In this document: piece after piece, positions 42,952 through 52,140 of the stretch
How positions within the stretch are numbered: the stretch's first letter is position 1
How the letters are laid out: each line of letters opens with the position of its first letter
NCBI GenBank assembly: GCA_017547385.1
Contig: JAFYPU010000006.1
Span: 1-64,000, forward strand
Direction of reading: 5' to 3'
From: Bacteroidaceae bacterium
GTDB lineage: Bacteria; Bacteroidota; Bacteroidia; Bacteroidales; Bacteroidaceae
Length of the DNA: 64,000 bases
Made by a program: the position numbers and the translations under genes
The notes under the pieces: generated by a model
What the model was told of the DNA's origin: nothing
What the model saw: the letters and a program-made list of their open reading frames with translations, nothing else
Database searches by the model: none

Positions 42952-43018
42952 AAAATCTGCAAGGCGTTTAGAATTTTCTGCGAGCACTGCAGAATTTTCT
43001 AAACGCCTTGCAGATTTT
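42952..43018. terminator. perfect 30-bp-arm hairpin after speA
   Basis: Arms of 30 bp, from AAAATCTGCAAGGCGTTTAG on the left to CTAAACGCCTTGCAGATTTT on the right, surround the loop GAGCACT (42982-42988) without a mismatch. Linkers AAGGCGT (42961), GAGCACT (42982) and ACGCCTT (43003) are 21 bp apart. It lies 59 bp after the speA stop and probably ends that operon. Confidence 0.8.
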
Positions 43019-43076
43019 CATGCCTCGGGCGTGTGTTCGTGCCTCCCAGGTTTCGGGGTTGGGGAAAGCCAAATGT

Positions 43077-44969
43077 TTATTCCAAATAAGTGTAACCGTA
43101 GAGGCCGGCGCGATAGTTGGAGATGAACTCCTTGCCTTCCTCAATGGTGATGCGGCCCTCTTTCACGGCTTTGCTGATCCAACTTTCGAGGCGGCGCACC
43201 AAGCGTTTCGGGTCGTATTGCACGTATTCCAAAACATCGGCCACGGTTTCGCCGTCGATGGTCTTGTCGATGGAGTAGTCGTCGCCGTCCACGGAGATGT
43301 GAACCGCGTTTGTGTCGCCGAACAGATTGTGCATGTTGCCCAGGATTTCCTGATACGCTCCTACGAGGAAAACACCGATGTAGTAGTGTTCGCCCTGACG
43401 GATGGCATGCAGCGGCAGGTAGTTGGTCTGTTGGTTGTGGTTCACATAGGTTACGATTTTTCCGTCGCTGTCGCAAGTGATGTCTTGCAGGGTGGCCGAA
43501 CGTGTGGGTCGCTCGTTGAGACGTGCGATGGGCATGATGGGGAACAGCTGGTCCACGCCCCAGCAGTCGGGCAGCGACTGGAAGAGTGAGAAGTTGCAGA
43601 AGTATTTTTCTGCCATCATCTTGTCGAGTTTGCGAAGTTCGTCGGGCACGTGTTTCTGGTGGTGCACCAATTCGGAAATCTCGTGCGAAATGCTCCAATA
43701 GAGGCTCTCGATTTGGGCACGCGTGCGCAAATCGATGATGCCGTGGCGGAACAAGTCGAGTGCCTCTTCGCGAATGTCTTCGGCGTCATGCCAGTCTTCC
43801 AACATCGAGCGAGACGAAAGTTTATCCCATATCTCCGTCAGGTCGTGCACCAGCTGGTGGTCGTTCTCCGACGGATGAAAATCTTCGGGCATGTGCGGAA
43901 CGCTCACTCCCTCGATGACGTCGAGGATAAGCACCGAGTGGTGCGCTGTGAGCGAACGGCCGCCTTCGGTGATGATGTTGGGATGGGGTATCTTGTTCTT
44001 GTTGGAAGCGTCAACGAATGTGTAAACGCAGTCATTCACGTATTCTTGTATGGAATAGTTCACCGAACTGGCCGAGTTGCTCGAACGTGTTCCGTCATAG
44101 TCCACACCGAGACCACCTCCGCAGTCCACAAATTCAATGTTGAAGCCCATGGCGTGCAGTTGCACGTAGAATTGTGCCGCCTCGCGCAGAGCGGTGGAGA
44201 TGCGGCGTATCTTGGAAATTTGGCTGCCGATGTGGAAGTGTATGAGCTTCAGGCAGTCGCGCATGCCCATCTCGTCGAGCATTTCCAAAGCCTTGAGCAG
44301 TTCGCTGGAGTTGAGGCCGAATTTTGAGGCATCGCCGCCGCTTTCTTCCCACTTGCCCGAACCGGATGAAGCCAGCTTGATGCGTACACCCAGATTGGGA
44401 CGCACACCCAATTTCTCGGCCGTACGCGCAATGATTTCGAGTTCGGGAAGTTTCTCAATGACCAAGAAAACGCGCTTGCCCATCTTTTGTGCCAACAGTG
44501 CCAGTTCGATGAAATTCTGGTCCTTATGGCCGTTGCAGATGATGAGGCTGTCGCTGTCCATGTTGGTGGCAAGCACAGCGTGGAGTTCGGGTTTCGAACC
44601 TGCTTCAAGCCCGAGGTTGTATTTCTTGCCGTGGCTGATGATTTCTTCCACCACGGGGCGCATTTGGTTCACCTTTATAGGATAAATGATGAAGTGTTCC
44701 GCTTGGAAATTATACTCCTTTTCGGCACGGGTGAAGCACTCGGCAGTTTTCTCGATGCGGTTGTCGAGAATGTCCGGAAATCTTAGCAAAACGGGAGCGG
44801 TGATGTCGCGCGAAGCAAGGTCGTCGACCACTTCTTTCAGGTCGATGCGCACACCGTTCTTGCGAGGGCAGACGTATGCATGTCCCTCCTCGTTAATTCC
44901 GAAATAGCTGGCACCCCAGCCTTTCACGTTGTAGAGTTCTTCCGAGTCCTCAATTCTCCATTTTCTCAT
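43077..44969 (-). CDS. speA: biosynthetic arginine decarboxylase
   Basis: This 630-residue PLP enzyme of the alanine-racemase-fold family makes agmatine from arginine, the first step of a polyamine route. The PLP lysine is in IIYPIKVNQMRPVV; EAGSKPEL, IHFHIGSQ, DCGGGLGVDYDG and ITEGGRSLTAHH are family marks. A Cys pocket is represented by LPDCWGVDQLFPIMP. Length is normal. It is the last gene of topA-aroK-speA on the minus strand (37-bp gap after aroK). Downstream agmatine enzymes are not in the window. Confidence 0.96.
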   Translation of the reverse strand: MRKWRIEDSEELYNVKGWGASYFGINEEGHAYVCPRKNGVRIDLKEVVDDLASRDITAPVLLRFPDILDNRIEKTAECFTRAEKEYNFQAEHFIIYPIKVNQMRPVVEEIISHGKKYNLGLEAGSKPELHAVLATNMDSDSLIICNGHKDQNFIELALLAQKMGKRVFLVIEKLPELEIIARTAEKLGVRPNLGVRIKLASSGSGKWEESGGDASKFGLNSSELLKALEMLDEMGMRDCLKLIHFHIGSQISKIRRISTALREAAQFYVQLHAMGFNIEFVDCGGGLGVDYDGTRSSNSASSVNYSIQEYVNDCVYTFVDASNKNKIPHPNIITEGGRSLTAHHSVLILDVIEGVSVPHMPEDFHPSENDHQLVHDLTEIWDKLSSRSMLEDWHDAEDIREEALDLFRHGIIDLRTRAQIESLYWSISHEISELVHHQKHVPDELRKLDKMMAEKYFCNFSLFQSLPDCWGVDQLFPIMPIARLNERPTRSATLQDITCDSDGKIVTYVNHNQQTNYLPLHAIRQGEHYYIGVFLVGAYQEILGNMHNLFGDTNAVHISVDGDDYSIDKTIDGETVADVLEYVQYDPKRLVRRLESWISKAVKEGRITIEEGKEFISNYRAGLYGYTYLE

Positions 44970-45006
44970 GGGCGTTCGGGTTTTGTGAAGCAGGGTGAGT
45001 TTTGGC

Positions 45007-45543
45007 TTATGCGTTGGCAGCTTCTGTTTCCTGCTTGATTAAACTTACGATGTCCTTTATTTTGTCAAAACTGTCCAATACGTTGATATCGACAATGTGT
45101 TGTGCTTTTTCGTAATAGGGTTCGCGTTCGGCCAGCTGCGTGCTGACAAATTCGCGAAGCTCTTCGGGCGATTTCCCTTTGAGCAGCGGACGCTCCCCTC
45201 GGCTGATGGCAATGTGCTGGATGAGTGTTTCGGGTGTGGCCTTGAGGTAATAAGTTTCGGCCACCGAGTTCATGTAATCCATGTTGTCGAAGTGGCAGGG
45301 TGTACCTCCACCGCAGGATAATACGATGTTCTCGAATTCGGCCACTTCATGCAGCATGCGGCGTTCCAAGTCGCGAAAACGGGCTTCGCCTTCCTCTGCA
45401 AAAATTTGAGGCACCTTTTTGTGAAAACGCTCTTCCACGTACCAATCAAGGTCGTAGAATGTGCGACCCAATTCTTTGGCCAGCGCTTTTCCCACAGTGG
45501 TTTTGCCGGCGCACATGTAGCCAATCAGAATGATGCACTTCAT
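45007..45543 (-). CDS. aroK: shikimate kinase
   Basis: The protein has 178 residues from ATG 45543 (MKCIILIGYMCAGKTT). It phosphorylates shikimate in aromatic amino acid synthesis. Walker A is GYMCAGKTTVG; the shikimate-binding DLDWYVEER, FRDLERRML, the SCGGGTP loop and the lid RGERPLLKG follow. Its ATG lies 2 bp after the topA stop, so translation is probably coupled. Confidence 0.95.
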   Translation of the reverse strand: MKCIILIGYMCAGKTTVGKALAKELGRTFYDLDWYVEERFHKKVPQIFAEEGEARFRDLERRMLHEVAEFENIVLSCGGGTPCHFDNMDYMNSVAETYYLKATPETLIQHIAISRGERPLLKGKSPEELREFVSTQLAEREPYYEKAQHIVDINVLDSFDKIKDIVSLIKQETEAANA

Positions 45544-45545
45544 GC

Positions 45546-47882
45546 TTACTTCTTTTTGCGTCGCGTGGTGGTTTTCGGGGCCTTGTCCTGCTCTTGCACA
45601 ATCTGCATGCACTGTTCGTAGGTTACGGCAGCGGCATCTGCCACCAGCTCTTTGGGAAGTTTATAGTTCTTTTGTCGATAACTGATATAGGCTCCGTAGC
45701 GTCCGTTGATGATTTGCAAATCTGCGTCCTCGGCGAATTGCTTGATGAGGCGTGCGGCCTCTTCTTTGCGCTTCTCTTCGATGAGTTCGATGGCGCGTTC
45801 GAGGGTTACGGACATGGGGTCTTCATCTTCGGGGATGGAGGTGTATTTCTTGTTGTGTTGCACGTAGGGGCCGAAGCGTCCGATGTTGATGACCACCGGT
45901 TGGCTTTCATATTCTCCCACGGTGCGTGGCAGACGGAATAATTCCAATGCCTCTTCCAGCGTGAGGGTGGCGATGCTTTGACCGGGTGCGAGTGTGGCAA
46001 AGCGCGGTTTGTTTCCGCCTGCGGGCAAGCCGATTTGCACCATGGGGCCGAAGCGTCCGATTTTTACCATGACGGGTTCGCCGGTGGTGGGGTCTTGGCC
46101 AAGTTCGCGCTCGCCCACTCTGTGTTCGGTGTGTTCGGTCATGGTTTTTTCCACTTGTGGTTCGAAATCGGCATAGAAGTTTCGGATAAGTTCCGTCCAG
46201 GCCTTGTTTCCTTCGGCTATTTCGTCGAATTCCTTCTCCACGTTGGCGGTGAAATGGAAGTCCATGATGTCGGGGAAATTGGCTTGCAGGAAATCGTTTA
46301 CCACGGTACCGATGTCGGTCGGCAGGAGTTTGTTTTTCTCGTTGCCCACTGTTTCGGTGTGTGTGTCGTTTGCGATTTTGTCGTCGGTGAGTGTAATGAC
46401 GGTATAGCTGCGTTGTGTTCCCTCCTTGTCGCCTTTGATGACATACTCGCGCTGTTGGATGGTGGAGATGGTGGGGGCGTAGGTGGAGGGGCGGCCGATG
46501 CCGAGTTCTTCGAGCTTGTGCACGAGTGCGGCTTCGGTATATCTCAACGGGGGTTGGGTATAGCGTTCGGCAGCAGCCATTTCAATGCGGCTCACATCGG
46601 TGCCGATTTTCATGGGAGGTAACAAGCGGCCTTCGGCTTCGTTGTCCACTTCGTTGTCGTGCCCTTCGCGATACACTTTCAGGAAGCCATCGAACTTCAC
46701 CACTTCGCCGGCTGTGCCGAATTGTTCGTTGCGTCCTTCGACGTCGATGCTGACGGTTGTTTTCTCCAGCTGTGCGTCGGCCATTTGGCAGGCGATGGTT
46801 CGCTTCCAAATGAGTTGATACAGGCGTTGTTCCTGCGGCGTGCCGGATATGGTGTCGGCTGTCATGTCTGTGGGACGGATGGCTTCGTGAGCCTCTTGTG
46901 CACCCTTGGTGTGGGTGTGATATGTTCTGCGCTGATGATAGGCTTCTCCCATTCGCTCGGCAATCACTTTGCCGCAGCTGTTGAGGCAAAGGGTCGAGAG
47001 GTTCATAGAGTCGGTACGCATGTAGGTGATGTGTCCGGCTTCATAGAGGTTTTGAGCCACGCGCATGGTGGTTGCCACCGGGAAGCCTAATTTTCGGGCT
47101 GCCTCCTGCTGAAGTGTGGAGGTGGTGAAAGGCGGTGCCGGTGTGCGTCGTGTGGGTTGCTTGTTGACGGCCGAAATGGTGAAGCGGGCTGTGCGGCAGT
47201 GGTTGAGGAATGCTTCGGCTTCGGCCTGCGTCTTGAAGCGTGTGCCGAGGGTGGCTCGAAGCTGTGCCGTGTTTCCGTCGGTGGTGGGAACGCTGAAGAG
47301 GGCGCTGACACGGTAAGAGGCTTCGGCGTTGAAGCTTTCAATTTCGCGTTCACGCTCCACGATGAGTCGCACTGCCACACTCTGCACGCGGCCGGCGGAG
47401 AGTTTCGGTCTGACCTTGCGCCACAGCACGGGCGAGAGCTTGAAACCGACCAAGCGGTCGAGCACGCGGCGTGCCTGCTGTGCGTCCACCAGATGGAGGT
47501 CGATGCTGCGCGGATTTTCGATGGCAGCCAGAATGGCCGGCTTGGTGATTTCGTGAAACACGATGCGACGCGAATTTTTCGGGTCGAGCTTGAGCACTTC
47601 CGCGAGGTGCCAGGCGATGGCTTCTCCCTCGCGGTCTTCATCGGATGCGAGCCACACGGCTTCGGCTTTCTTGGCTTGTGCACGCAGTTCGCTCACCACG
47701 CGTGTTTTGTCGGTGGGGATTTCATATTCGGGTTCGAAGGTAGTGAGATTTACTCCGAAGTCCTTTTTCTTAAGGTCGCGAATATGGCCGAAGCTTGACA
47801 GCACCTTGAAATCCTTTCCCAGGAACTTCTCGATGGTTTTCGCCTTGGCCGGCGACTCAACAATAACCAGGTTCTTTTGCAT
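45546..47882 (-). CDS. topA: DNA topoisomerase I
   Basis: The protein has 778 residues from ATG 47882 (MQKNLVIVESPAKAKT). Type IA topoisomerase relaxes negative supercoils. Toprim motifs are IVESPAKAKTIEKFLG and LASDEDREGEAIAWH; the catalytic Tyr is in AGHITYMRTDS. The C-terminus has several Toprim_C repeats (KIGRFGPMVQIGLP, NIGRFGPYVQHNKKYTSIP, IINGRYGAYISYRQKNYKLP) in place of Cys4 zinc fingers and a basic tail TTRRKKK. The longer frame to 48020 runs through the promoter, so the later start is chosen. It heads topA-aroK-speA. Confidence 0.97.
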   Translation of the reverse strand: MQKNLVIVESPAKAKTIEKFLGKDFKVLSSFGHIRDLKKKDFGVNLTTFEPEYEIPTDKTRVVSELRAQAKKAEAVWLASDEDREGEAIAWHLAEVLKLDPKNSRRIVFHEITKPAILAAIENPRSIDLHLVDAQQARRVLDRLVGFKLSPVLWRKVRPKLSAGRVQSVAVRLIVEREREIESFNAEASYRVSALFSVPTTDGNTAQLRATLGTRFKTQAEAEAFLNHCRTARFTISAVNKQPTRRTPAPPFTTSTLQQEAARKLGFPVATTMRVAQNLYEAGHITYMRTDSMNLSTLCLNSCGKVIAERMGEAYHQRRTYHTHTKGAQEAHEAIRPTDMTADTISGTPQEQRLYQLIWKRTIACQMADAQLEKTTVSIDVEGRNEQFGTAGEVVKFDGFLKVYREGHDNEVDNEAEGRLLPPMKIGTDVSRIEMAAAERYTQPPLRYTEAALVHKLEELGIGRPSTYAPTISTIQQREYVIKGDKEGTQRSYTVITLTDDKIANDTHTETVGNEKNKLLPTDIGTVVNDFLQANFPDIMDFHFTANVEKEFDEIAEGNKAWTELIRNFYADFEPQVEKTMTEHTEHRVGERELGQDPTTGEPVMVKIGRFGPMVQIGLPAGGNKPRFATLAPGQSIATLTLEEALELFRLPRTVGEYESQPVVINIGRFGPYVQHNKKYTSIPEDEDPMSVTLERAIELIEEKRKEEAARLIKQFAEDADLQIINGRYGAYISYRQKNYKLPKELVADAAAVTYEQCMQIVQEQDKAPKTTTRRKKK

Positions 47883-47905
47883 AAGGCATGCTGTGTTTTG
47901 GGGGA

Positions 47906-47913
47906 CAAAGGTA
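47906..47913 (-). promoter_or_regulatory. -7 box of topA, leader ~20 nt
   Basis: TACCTTTG on the minus strand with TTTG exactly 20 bp upstream. The predicted 5' leader is very short. Confidence 0.65.
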
Positions 47914-47914
47914 G

Positions 47915-48037
47915 TGCAAGGCGAGTGGAAAGCCAAATTTATTTGCGCTTTTCCGAGCCGCTGCCTACCTTGGGCGAAGCGAATGCGCCGCCAAAGTGTG
48001 CAAGGCGAGTGGAAAGCCAAATTTATTTGCGCTTTTC
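47915..48037. repeat. duplicated promoter segment upstream of topA
   Basis: TGCAAGGCGAGTGGAAAGCC followed by AAATTTATTTGCGCTTTTC occurs at ~47915-47954 and again at ~47998-48037. It includes the -33 element of the topA promoter. In the distal copy the -7 position reads CACTTTG and is no longer a match. This looks like a promoter duplication with one copy decayed. Confidence 0.75.
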
Positions 48038-48060
48038 AAAATAATGCGTGTTCGTCGGTG

Positions 48061-48129
48061 GATTTTCCGCAGTGCTTGCAGAATTTTCTACAAGCACTGC
48101 GGAAAATTCTGCAAGCACTGCAGATTTTG
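48061..48129. repeat. 21-bp-period hairpin array, three linkers
   Basis: Linkers AGTGCTT (48071), AAGCACT (48092) and AAGCACT (48113), exactly 21 bp apart, with 14-mers GCAGAATTTTCTAC and GCGGAAAATTCTGC. It lies between tRNA-Arg and topA, downstream of the tRNA. Confidence 0.75.
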
Positions 48130-48221
48130 CTCCCTTGCGGAGCGGGGAAATGGTGGTGCGGTGTGTGGTGAAAAATAAAAGCCGTTGCCACGTGGGCGGA
48201 CGGCTTATGGAGTGTTGGGAG

Positions 48222-48293
48222 TACCCCCGAGGAGAATCGAACTCCTATCTAAAGTTTAGGAAACTTCTATTCTATCCGTTGAACTACAGGGGC
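48222..48293 (-). tRNA. tRNA-Arg(CCU)
   Basis: A cloverleaf is complete: acceptor GCCCCTG/CGGGGGT, D-stem GTTC/GAAT, anticodon stem GAAGT/ACTTT with loop TTCCTAA (anticodon CCT), T-stem AGGAG/CTCCT with loop TTCGATT, discriminator A. CCA is not encoded. It reads AGG codons. A -7 box TACCTTTG lies at 48308-48315. No integrase or attachment-site repeat is adjacent. Confidence 0.95.
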
Positions 48294-48307
48294 GGCATTT
48301 TGCGAGG

Positions 48308-48315
48308 CAAAGGTA
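48308..48315 (-). promoter_or_regulatory. -7 box of tRNA-Arg
   Basis: TACCTTTG on the minus strand, 15 bp before the first tRNA base. Confidence 0.6.
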
Positions 48316-48437
48316 CTACTTTTTCGTTGAAACCGAAGAAACGGGACATTTATGAAGTGTTTTTCTTGGCGAACTCAAATTGTTTGCATTCCTTTGCACG
48401 GTTTTCACGCGCATATTAATTCTAATTTATATAAGCA

Positions 48438-49781
48438 ATGATTACACCTATCATCGTGGCCGTGTTTATCTTCGGCTATGCTTGTATCGCGCTCGAGCAC
48501 GGTACAAAAATCAACAAAGCCCCTGTGGCTTTGCTCATGTGTGCCATCTGTTGGACGCTGTTCTCTGTGGGAGTTAATAGCGGTATTCTGACTTTGGGTG
48601 ATGGCGAAACAGTGTCAAGCCGCATGCTTCACCATCTTTCCGAAACGTGCGAAATCATCGTTTTCCTCATGGGTGCGATGACCATCGTCGAGATTGTGGA
48701 TGCCAACGGCGGTTTTAACTTTGTGAAGCAGCGTCTGCAAACCACCAGCAAGCGCACACTGATGTGGCGCATGGCTTGGATGACCTTCTTCCTCTCGGCT
48801 GTTCTCGACAATCTCACCACTTCCATTGTGATGATTATGGTGCTGAGAAAGCTCGTTCAGGAGCGTGAAGACCGCTTCCTTCTTGCAGGTCTCATCGTCT
48901 TGGCTGCCAATGCCGGCGGTGCCTTCTCGCCCATTGGCGACGTAACTACCATCATGCTGTGGGTGCGTGGCATGATTTCCACACAGGGTGTGCTGTTGCA
49001 AGTGTTCCTGCCCTCAGTTGCCAGTCTGCTCATTCCGTGCATCTTGTTGCACTTCCGATTCAAGGGTGAGCTGCCTATTATTAAGGAGGAGGCAAACGAT
49101 GCCGACCACAATGAGTTCTCACAGAAAGAGCGCAACATTGTGTTTGCTCTCGGTGTGGGCGGTCTGCTTTTTGTGCCCATCTTCAAGATGCTGACACACC
49201 TTGCTCCTTATGTGGGCATCCTGCTCGTGCTCGGCGTGCTTTGGACTGTGGTTGAGGTTTTCCTTGCCAGAAAAAAGAATGCGCACCTCATGTCTACGCA
49301 CCGTGTTACCAACATGTTGCAGAAGATAGACATGACCACCATCCTCTTCTTCCTCGGAATTCTGATGACGGTTGCCACACTTCAGGAAACCGGTGTGCTC
49401 ACCGCTTTCGGCCAGTGGCTGAACGACACAACCAACTCCAATCATTATGCCATCACCGGCGTGATTGGTGCAGCCTCTTCCATCGTCGACAACGTGCCCC
49501 TCGTGGCCGGCTGCATGGGTATGTATCCCATTGCTGATGCCGGAGCCTTGGCCGTAGACGGTATCTTCTGGCAGCTCCTCGCCTATTGTGCCGGTGTCGG
49601 AGGCTCTATGCTTATCATCGGCTCGGCTGCCGGTGTTGTGGTGATGGGCTTGGAAAATATCTCCTTCGGTTGGTATCTCAAGAATATCTCATGGCTGGCC
49701 CTCGCCGGCTATTTGGCAGGTATCGCCGTCTATGCCATTCAGCACCCGCTGTTGGTGTCGATGGGTCTCATTCCCGCGTAA
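48438..49781 (+). CDS. nhaD: sodium:proton antiporter, NhaD family
   Basis: This 447-residue membrane protein has the NhaD/ArsB-superfamily pattern: CEIIVFLMGAMTIVEIVDANGGF, FFLSAVLDNLTTSIVMIMVL (the LDNLT cation-site region), AANAGGAFSPIGDVTTIMLW (the SPIGD motif) and IVDNVPLVAGCMGM in the second half. It exchanges sodium for protons at the inner membrane in ion and pH homeostasis. Start ATG 48438 gives a membrane segment immediately. It is monocistronic with its own terminator. Confidence 0.93.
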   Translation: MITPIIVAVFIFGYACIALEHGTKINKAPVALLMCAICWTLFSVGVNSGILTLGDGETVSSRMLHHLSETCEIIVFLMGAMTIVEIVDANGGFNFVKQRLQTTSKRTLMWRMAWMTFFLSAVLDNLTTSIVMIMVLRKLVQEREDRFLLAGLIVLAANAGGAFSPIGDVTTIMLWVRGMISTQGVLLQVFLPSVASLLIPCILLHFRFKGELPIIKEEANDADHNEFSQKERNIVFALGVGGLLFVPIFKMLTHLAPYVGILLVLGVLWTVVEVFLARKKNAHLMSTHRVTNMLQKIDMTTILFFLGILMTVATLQETGVLTAFGQWLNDTTNSNHYAITGVIGAASSIVDNVPLVAGCMGMYPIADAGALAVDGIFWQLLAYCAGVGGSMLIIGSAAGVVVMGLENISFGWYLKNISWLALAGYLAGIAVYAIQHPLLVSMGLIPA

Positions 49782-49787
49782 AAAAAT

Positions 49788-49832
49788 AATGTCCGTGTTC
49801 GTGTTCTCATGAGAGCACGGCACGGACATATT
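49788..49832 (+). terminator. nhaD terminator
   Basis: TGTCCGTG pairs with CACGGACA, with an inner GTGTTCTC/GAGAGCAC stem, right after the nhaD stop. Confidence 0.65.
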
Positions 49833-49859
49833 GATTGTTTCACCAAAAATCATAAAACG

Positions 49860-50510
49860 ATGAAGAAATTACTGACTGTTGCAGCTTTCATTCTGGCTGC
49901 CGCTTGGGCAACTCCTGCCGCCGCACAAGGATTTTCGTGGGGTGTTGTGGGAGGTTTGAACCTCTCGAAGGTGAGTTTCAAGGGTGATAATTGGAAAAAC
50001 GCTCTCAGCAGCGACAATCGTGCCGGTTGGTACATCGGTCCCAAGGTGGCCTTTTCGTTGCCGCTCGGTTTGTCTTTCGACGGTTCGGTGCAGTATTCGC
50101 AACGCAAATTAAACATTGACGCGGCGCAATACGAGGGAAGCACAAAGACGCTCAGCACCATCGAAATTCCCATCAACGTGCGCTACAACATCGGCCTCGG
50201 TAAGGTGGCTTCGGTCTATGTATCCACAGGTCCGCAGTTCGGTTTCAACGTCAGCGGCCGCGAATGGAACATTTTCTCCAGCAATTATAACCAAAGCAAC
50301 GGCATGTTTAAGAACAACAACATGCTGACCACATGGAACGTGGGTGCCGGTGTGAAAGTGCTGGGCCACCTTGAAGTGGGTCTCGGCTACAACTTCGGAT
50401 TGGGAAAACTGGGTGAAACCGTTCTCTCCAACGTAACCCCGGGTCTTGTCGGTGGTAGCGACGATTACAAAGCCAACACTTTCCAAGTGCAAGTGGCTTA
50501 CATGTTCTGA
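49860..50510 (+). CDS. outer-membrane beta-barrel protein
   Basis: The protein has 216 residues from ATG 49860 with a clear signal peptide (MKKLLTVAAFILAAAWATPAAAQ). The mature part is a series of alternating strands (VVGGLNLSKVSF, YIGPKVAFSLPLGLSFDGSV, IPINVRYNIGLG, STGPQFGFNVSG) ending VQVAYMF with a C-terminal aromatic, the mark of outer-membrane barrels. It fits the PorT-like/OMP_b-brl_2 type barrel families. Function is not determinable. It is single, with its own terminator. Confidence 0.85.
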   Translation: MKKLLTVAAFILAAAWATPAAAQGFSWGVVGGLNLSKVSFKGDNWKNALSSDNRAGWYIGPKVAFSLPLGLSFDGSVQYSQRKLNIDAAQYEGSTKTLSTIEIPINVRYNIGLGKVASVYVSTGPQFGFNVSGREWNIFSSNYNQSNGMFKNNNMLTTWNVGAGVKVLGHLEVGLGYNFGLGKLGETVLSNVTPGLVGGSDDYKANTFQVQVAYMF

Positions 50511-50537
50511 TAACCCCATTGGGTATATTCCTGCAAA

Positions 50538-50575
50538 GCCCGAAAGTTCTCGCGAAGAGCTTTCGGGCTTTTTTA
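50538..50575 (+). terminator. terminator of the barrel gene
   Basis: GCCCGAAAG-CTC pairs with GAG-CTTTCGGGC, followed by six T. Confidence 0.8.
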
Positions 50576-50610
50576 TGTTCGATGGAATTTCATAGTCGTG
50601 GGCTTTTTCC

Positions 50611-50618
50611 TACCTTTG
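50611..50618 (+). promoter_or_regulatory. -7 box of rpoN
   Basis: TACCTTTG, 23 bp before the rpoN ATG; a very short leader. Confidence 0.6.
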
Positions 50619-50640
50619 CAAAGGAAAAAGAAACACCCGC

Positions 50641-52122
50641 ATGGCGCAACGACTCGAACAAACGCAAACCCAAACGCAGCAACAGCAGCTTTCGCCTCTG
50701 CAGCTGGCACTCTCCAAATTGCTGGAGTTGCCGGTAGCAGATCTTGCTGTGCGTGTGCAAAACGAGATGTTGGACAACGCTGCGCTGGAAGAGGCCGGCG
50801 GTGATGCGGATGCTTTTGATGAAACTTCCGAGACGCCTGCCGAAGCAGGCGAGTACGATGCAGAAATGTCAGACCCGGAGGCCGGCAACATGGCAGACGC
50901 GTTGGGCGATTATCTCACGGCCGACGACGTTCCTGCCTACCTTCAGGAACGGGCGGATGCCGCTCGCGAATATCGAGAAGTGCCGCAGGCCGACGCTGTG
51001 TCGTTCTACGATAATTTGCAACGCCAGATAGCCGAAAACGAACTCACCGACCACGAACGCCAAGTGCTTGAATATCTCATCGGTTCGCTCGATGCCGATG
51101 GTCTGCTTCGCACGTCGCTTCTCACGCTTGAGGACGAGTTGGCCGTTTATCACAATGTGGAAACTTCGCAGCGCGAGTTGGAACATTTGCTCTCCATTTT
51201 GCAAACTTTCGAACCGCGTGGCATCGGTGCTCGCTCACTGCAGGAATGTTTGCGCTTGCAGTTGACGGATCCCGAGATGCACTTTGCGCATCGCGAGAAA
51301 GCACTCGAGGTGGTGGACCGATGCTTTGACGACTTCATGCACAAGCGTTGGAACAACATCATGTCGCGTCTTGGGGTTTCGGAGAGCGAGTTCGAAGCCA
51401 TTCGCCGCGAACTCACGCACCTCAACCCCCAACCCGGCAGTGCCCTCTCTGAGAGTGCCGGCATGGGAGCGCCCACGGTGATTCCCGACTTCTATGTCAG
51501 CGTGGGCAGCGACGGAGTGCCAAGCATCCGCCTCAATCGTGGCGATGTGCCCGAGCTTCGTGTGAGTCGCGCCTTCCGTGATACGGTTTCCGCCTATGCC
51601 GACAGCCGCACGGCCCTCAGTCGTGAGCAGCGCGATGCCTATACTTATGCTCGCCGCAAGGTGGAGGCAGCCGTTACCTTCATAGACAGCCTTCGCCGCA
51701 GGCAGCAGACGTTGTTGGCCGTCATGACGGCGATTGTGGAACTGCAACGCCCGTTTTTCGACGAGGACGACGAAACCCGGCTCCGTGCCATGACGCTGAA
51801 AGATGTGGCATCGCGCATCGGTGTGGATATATCCACCGTTTCTCGCGTTACGGGTAGCAAATATGTTCAAACCGATTATGGCATTTATCCGCTGAAGTTC
51901 TTTTTCTCCACACAGTTCGTAACCGAGGCCGGCGACGAACTCTCGGCACGCCGCGTCAAGGCGGCACTGCGCGAGTTGCTGGAAACGGAGGACAAGAAGG
52001 CACCGCTGGCCGACCAGGTGTTGGCGGAACGGCTCAAGGAAGCCGGTTTCCCCGTGGCCCGACGCACTGTGGCGAAATATCGCGAGCAGTTGGGATTTCC
52101 TCCGGCGCGTCTGCGCAGATAG
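50641..52122 (+). CDS. rpoN: RNA polymerase sigma-54 factor
   Basis: This 493-residue sigma factor recognises -24/-12 promoters and needs an enhancer-binding ATPase. Region I is Gln/Leu-rich (QTQTQTQQQQLSPLQLALSK), region II is acidic (residues ~50-120), and the core-binding and DNA-binding parts include TLKDVASRIGVDISTVSRV. The RpoN box RRTVAKYRE lies near the C-terminus. Length is normal. No sigma-54 activator is in the window. Confidence 0.96.
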   Translation: MAQRLEQTQTQTQQQQLSPLQLALSKLLELPVADLAVRVQNEMLDNAALEEAGGDADAFDETSETPAEAGEYDAEMSDPEAGNMADALGDYLTADDVPAYLQERADAAREYREVPQADAVSFYDNLQRQIAENELTDHERQVLEYLIGSLDADGLLRTSLLTLEDELAVYHNVETSQRELEHLLSILQTFEPRGIGARSLQECLRLQLTDPEMHFAHREKALEVVDRCFDDFMHKRWNNIMSRLGVSESEFEAIRRELTHLNPQPGSALSESAGMGAPTVIPDFYVSVGSDGVPSIRLNRGDVPELRVSRAFRDTVSAYADSRTALSREQRDAYTYARRKVEAAVTFIDSLRRRQQTLLAVMTAIVELQRPFFDEDDETRLRAMTLKDVASRIGVDISTVSRVTGSKYVQTDYGIYPLKFFFSTQFVTEAGDELSARRVKAALRELLETEDKKAPLADQVLAERLKEAGFPVARRTVAKYREQLGFPPARLRR

Positions 52123-52140
52123 CCCGGGTTTTGATGAAAA

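Noticed and set aside
42781..42987. N-terminal extension of MetG
   Set aside because: It begins inside the perfect hairpin repeat and lacks family similarity.
47883..48020. N-terminal extension of TopA
   Set aside because: It translates the duplicated promoter block; the normal TopA start MQKNLVIVESPAK lies at 47882.
48222..48293. tRNA-Arg as an attachment site of an integrated element
   Set aside because: No integrase, no 3'-end repeat and only core genes on both sides.
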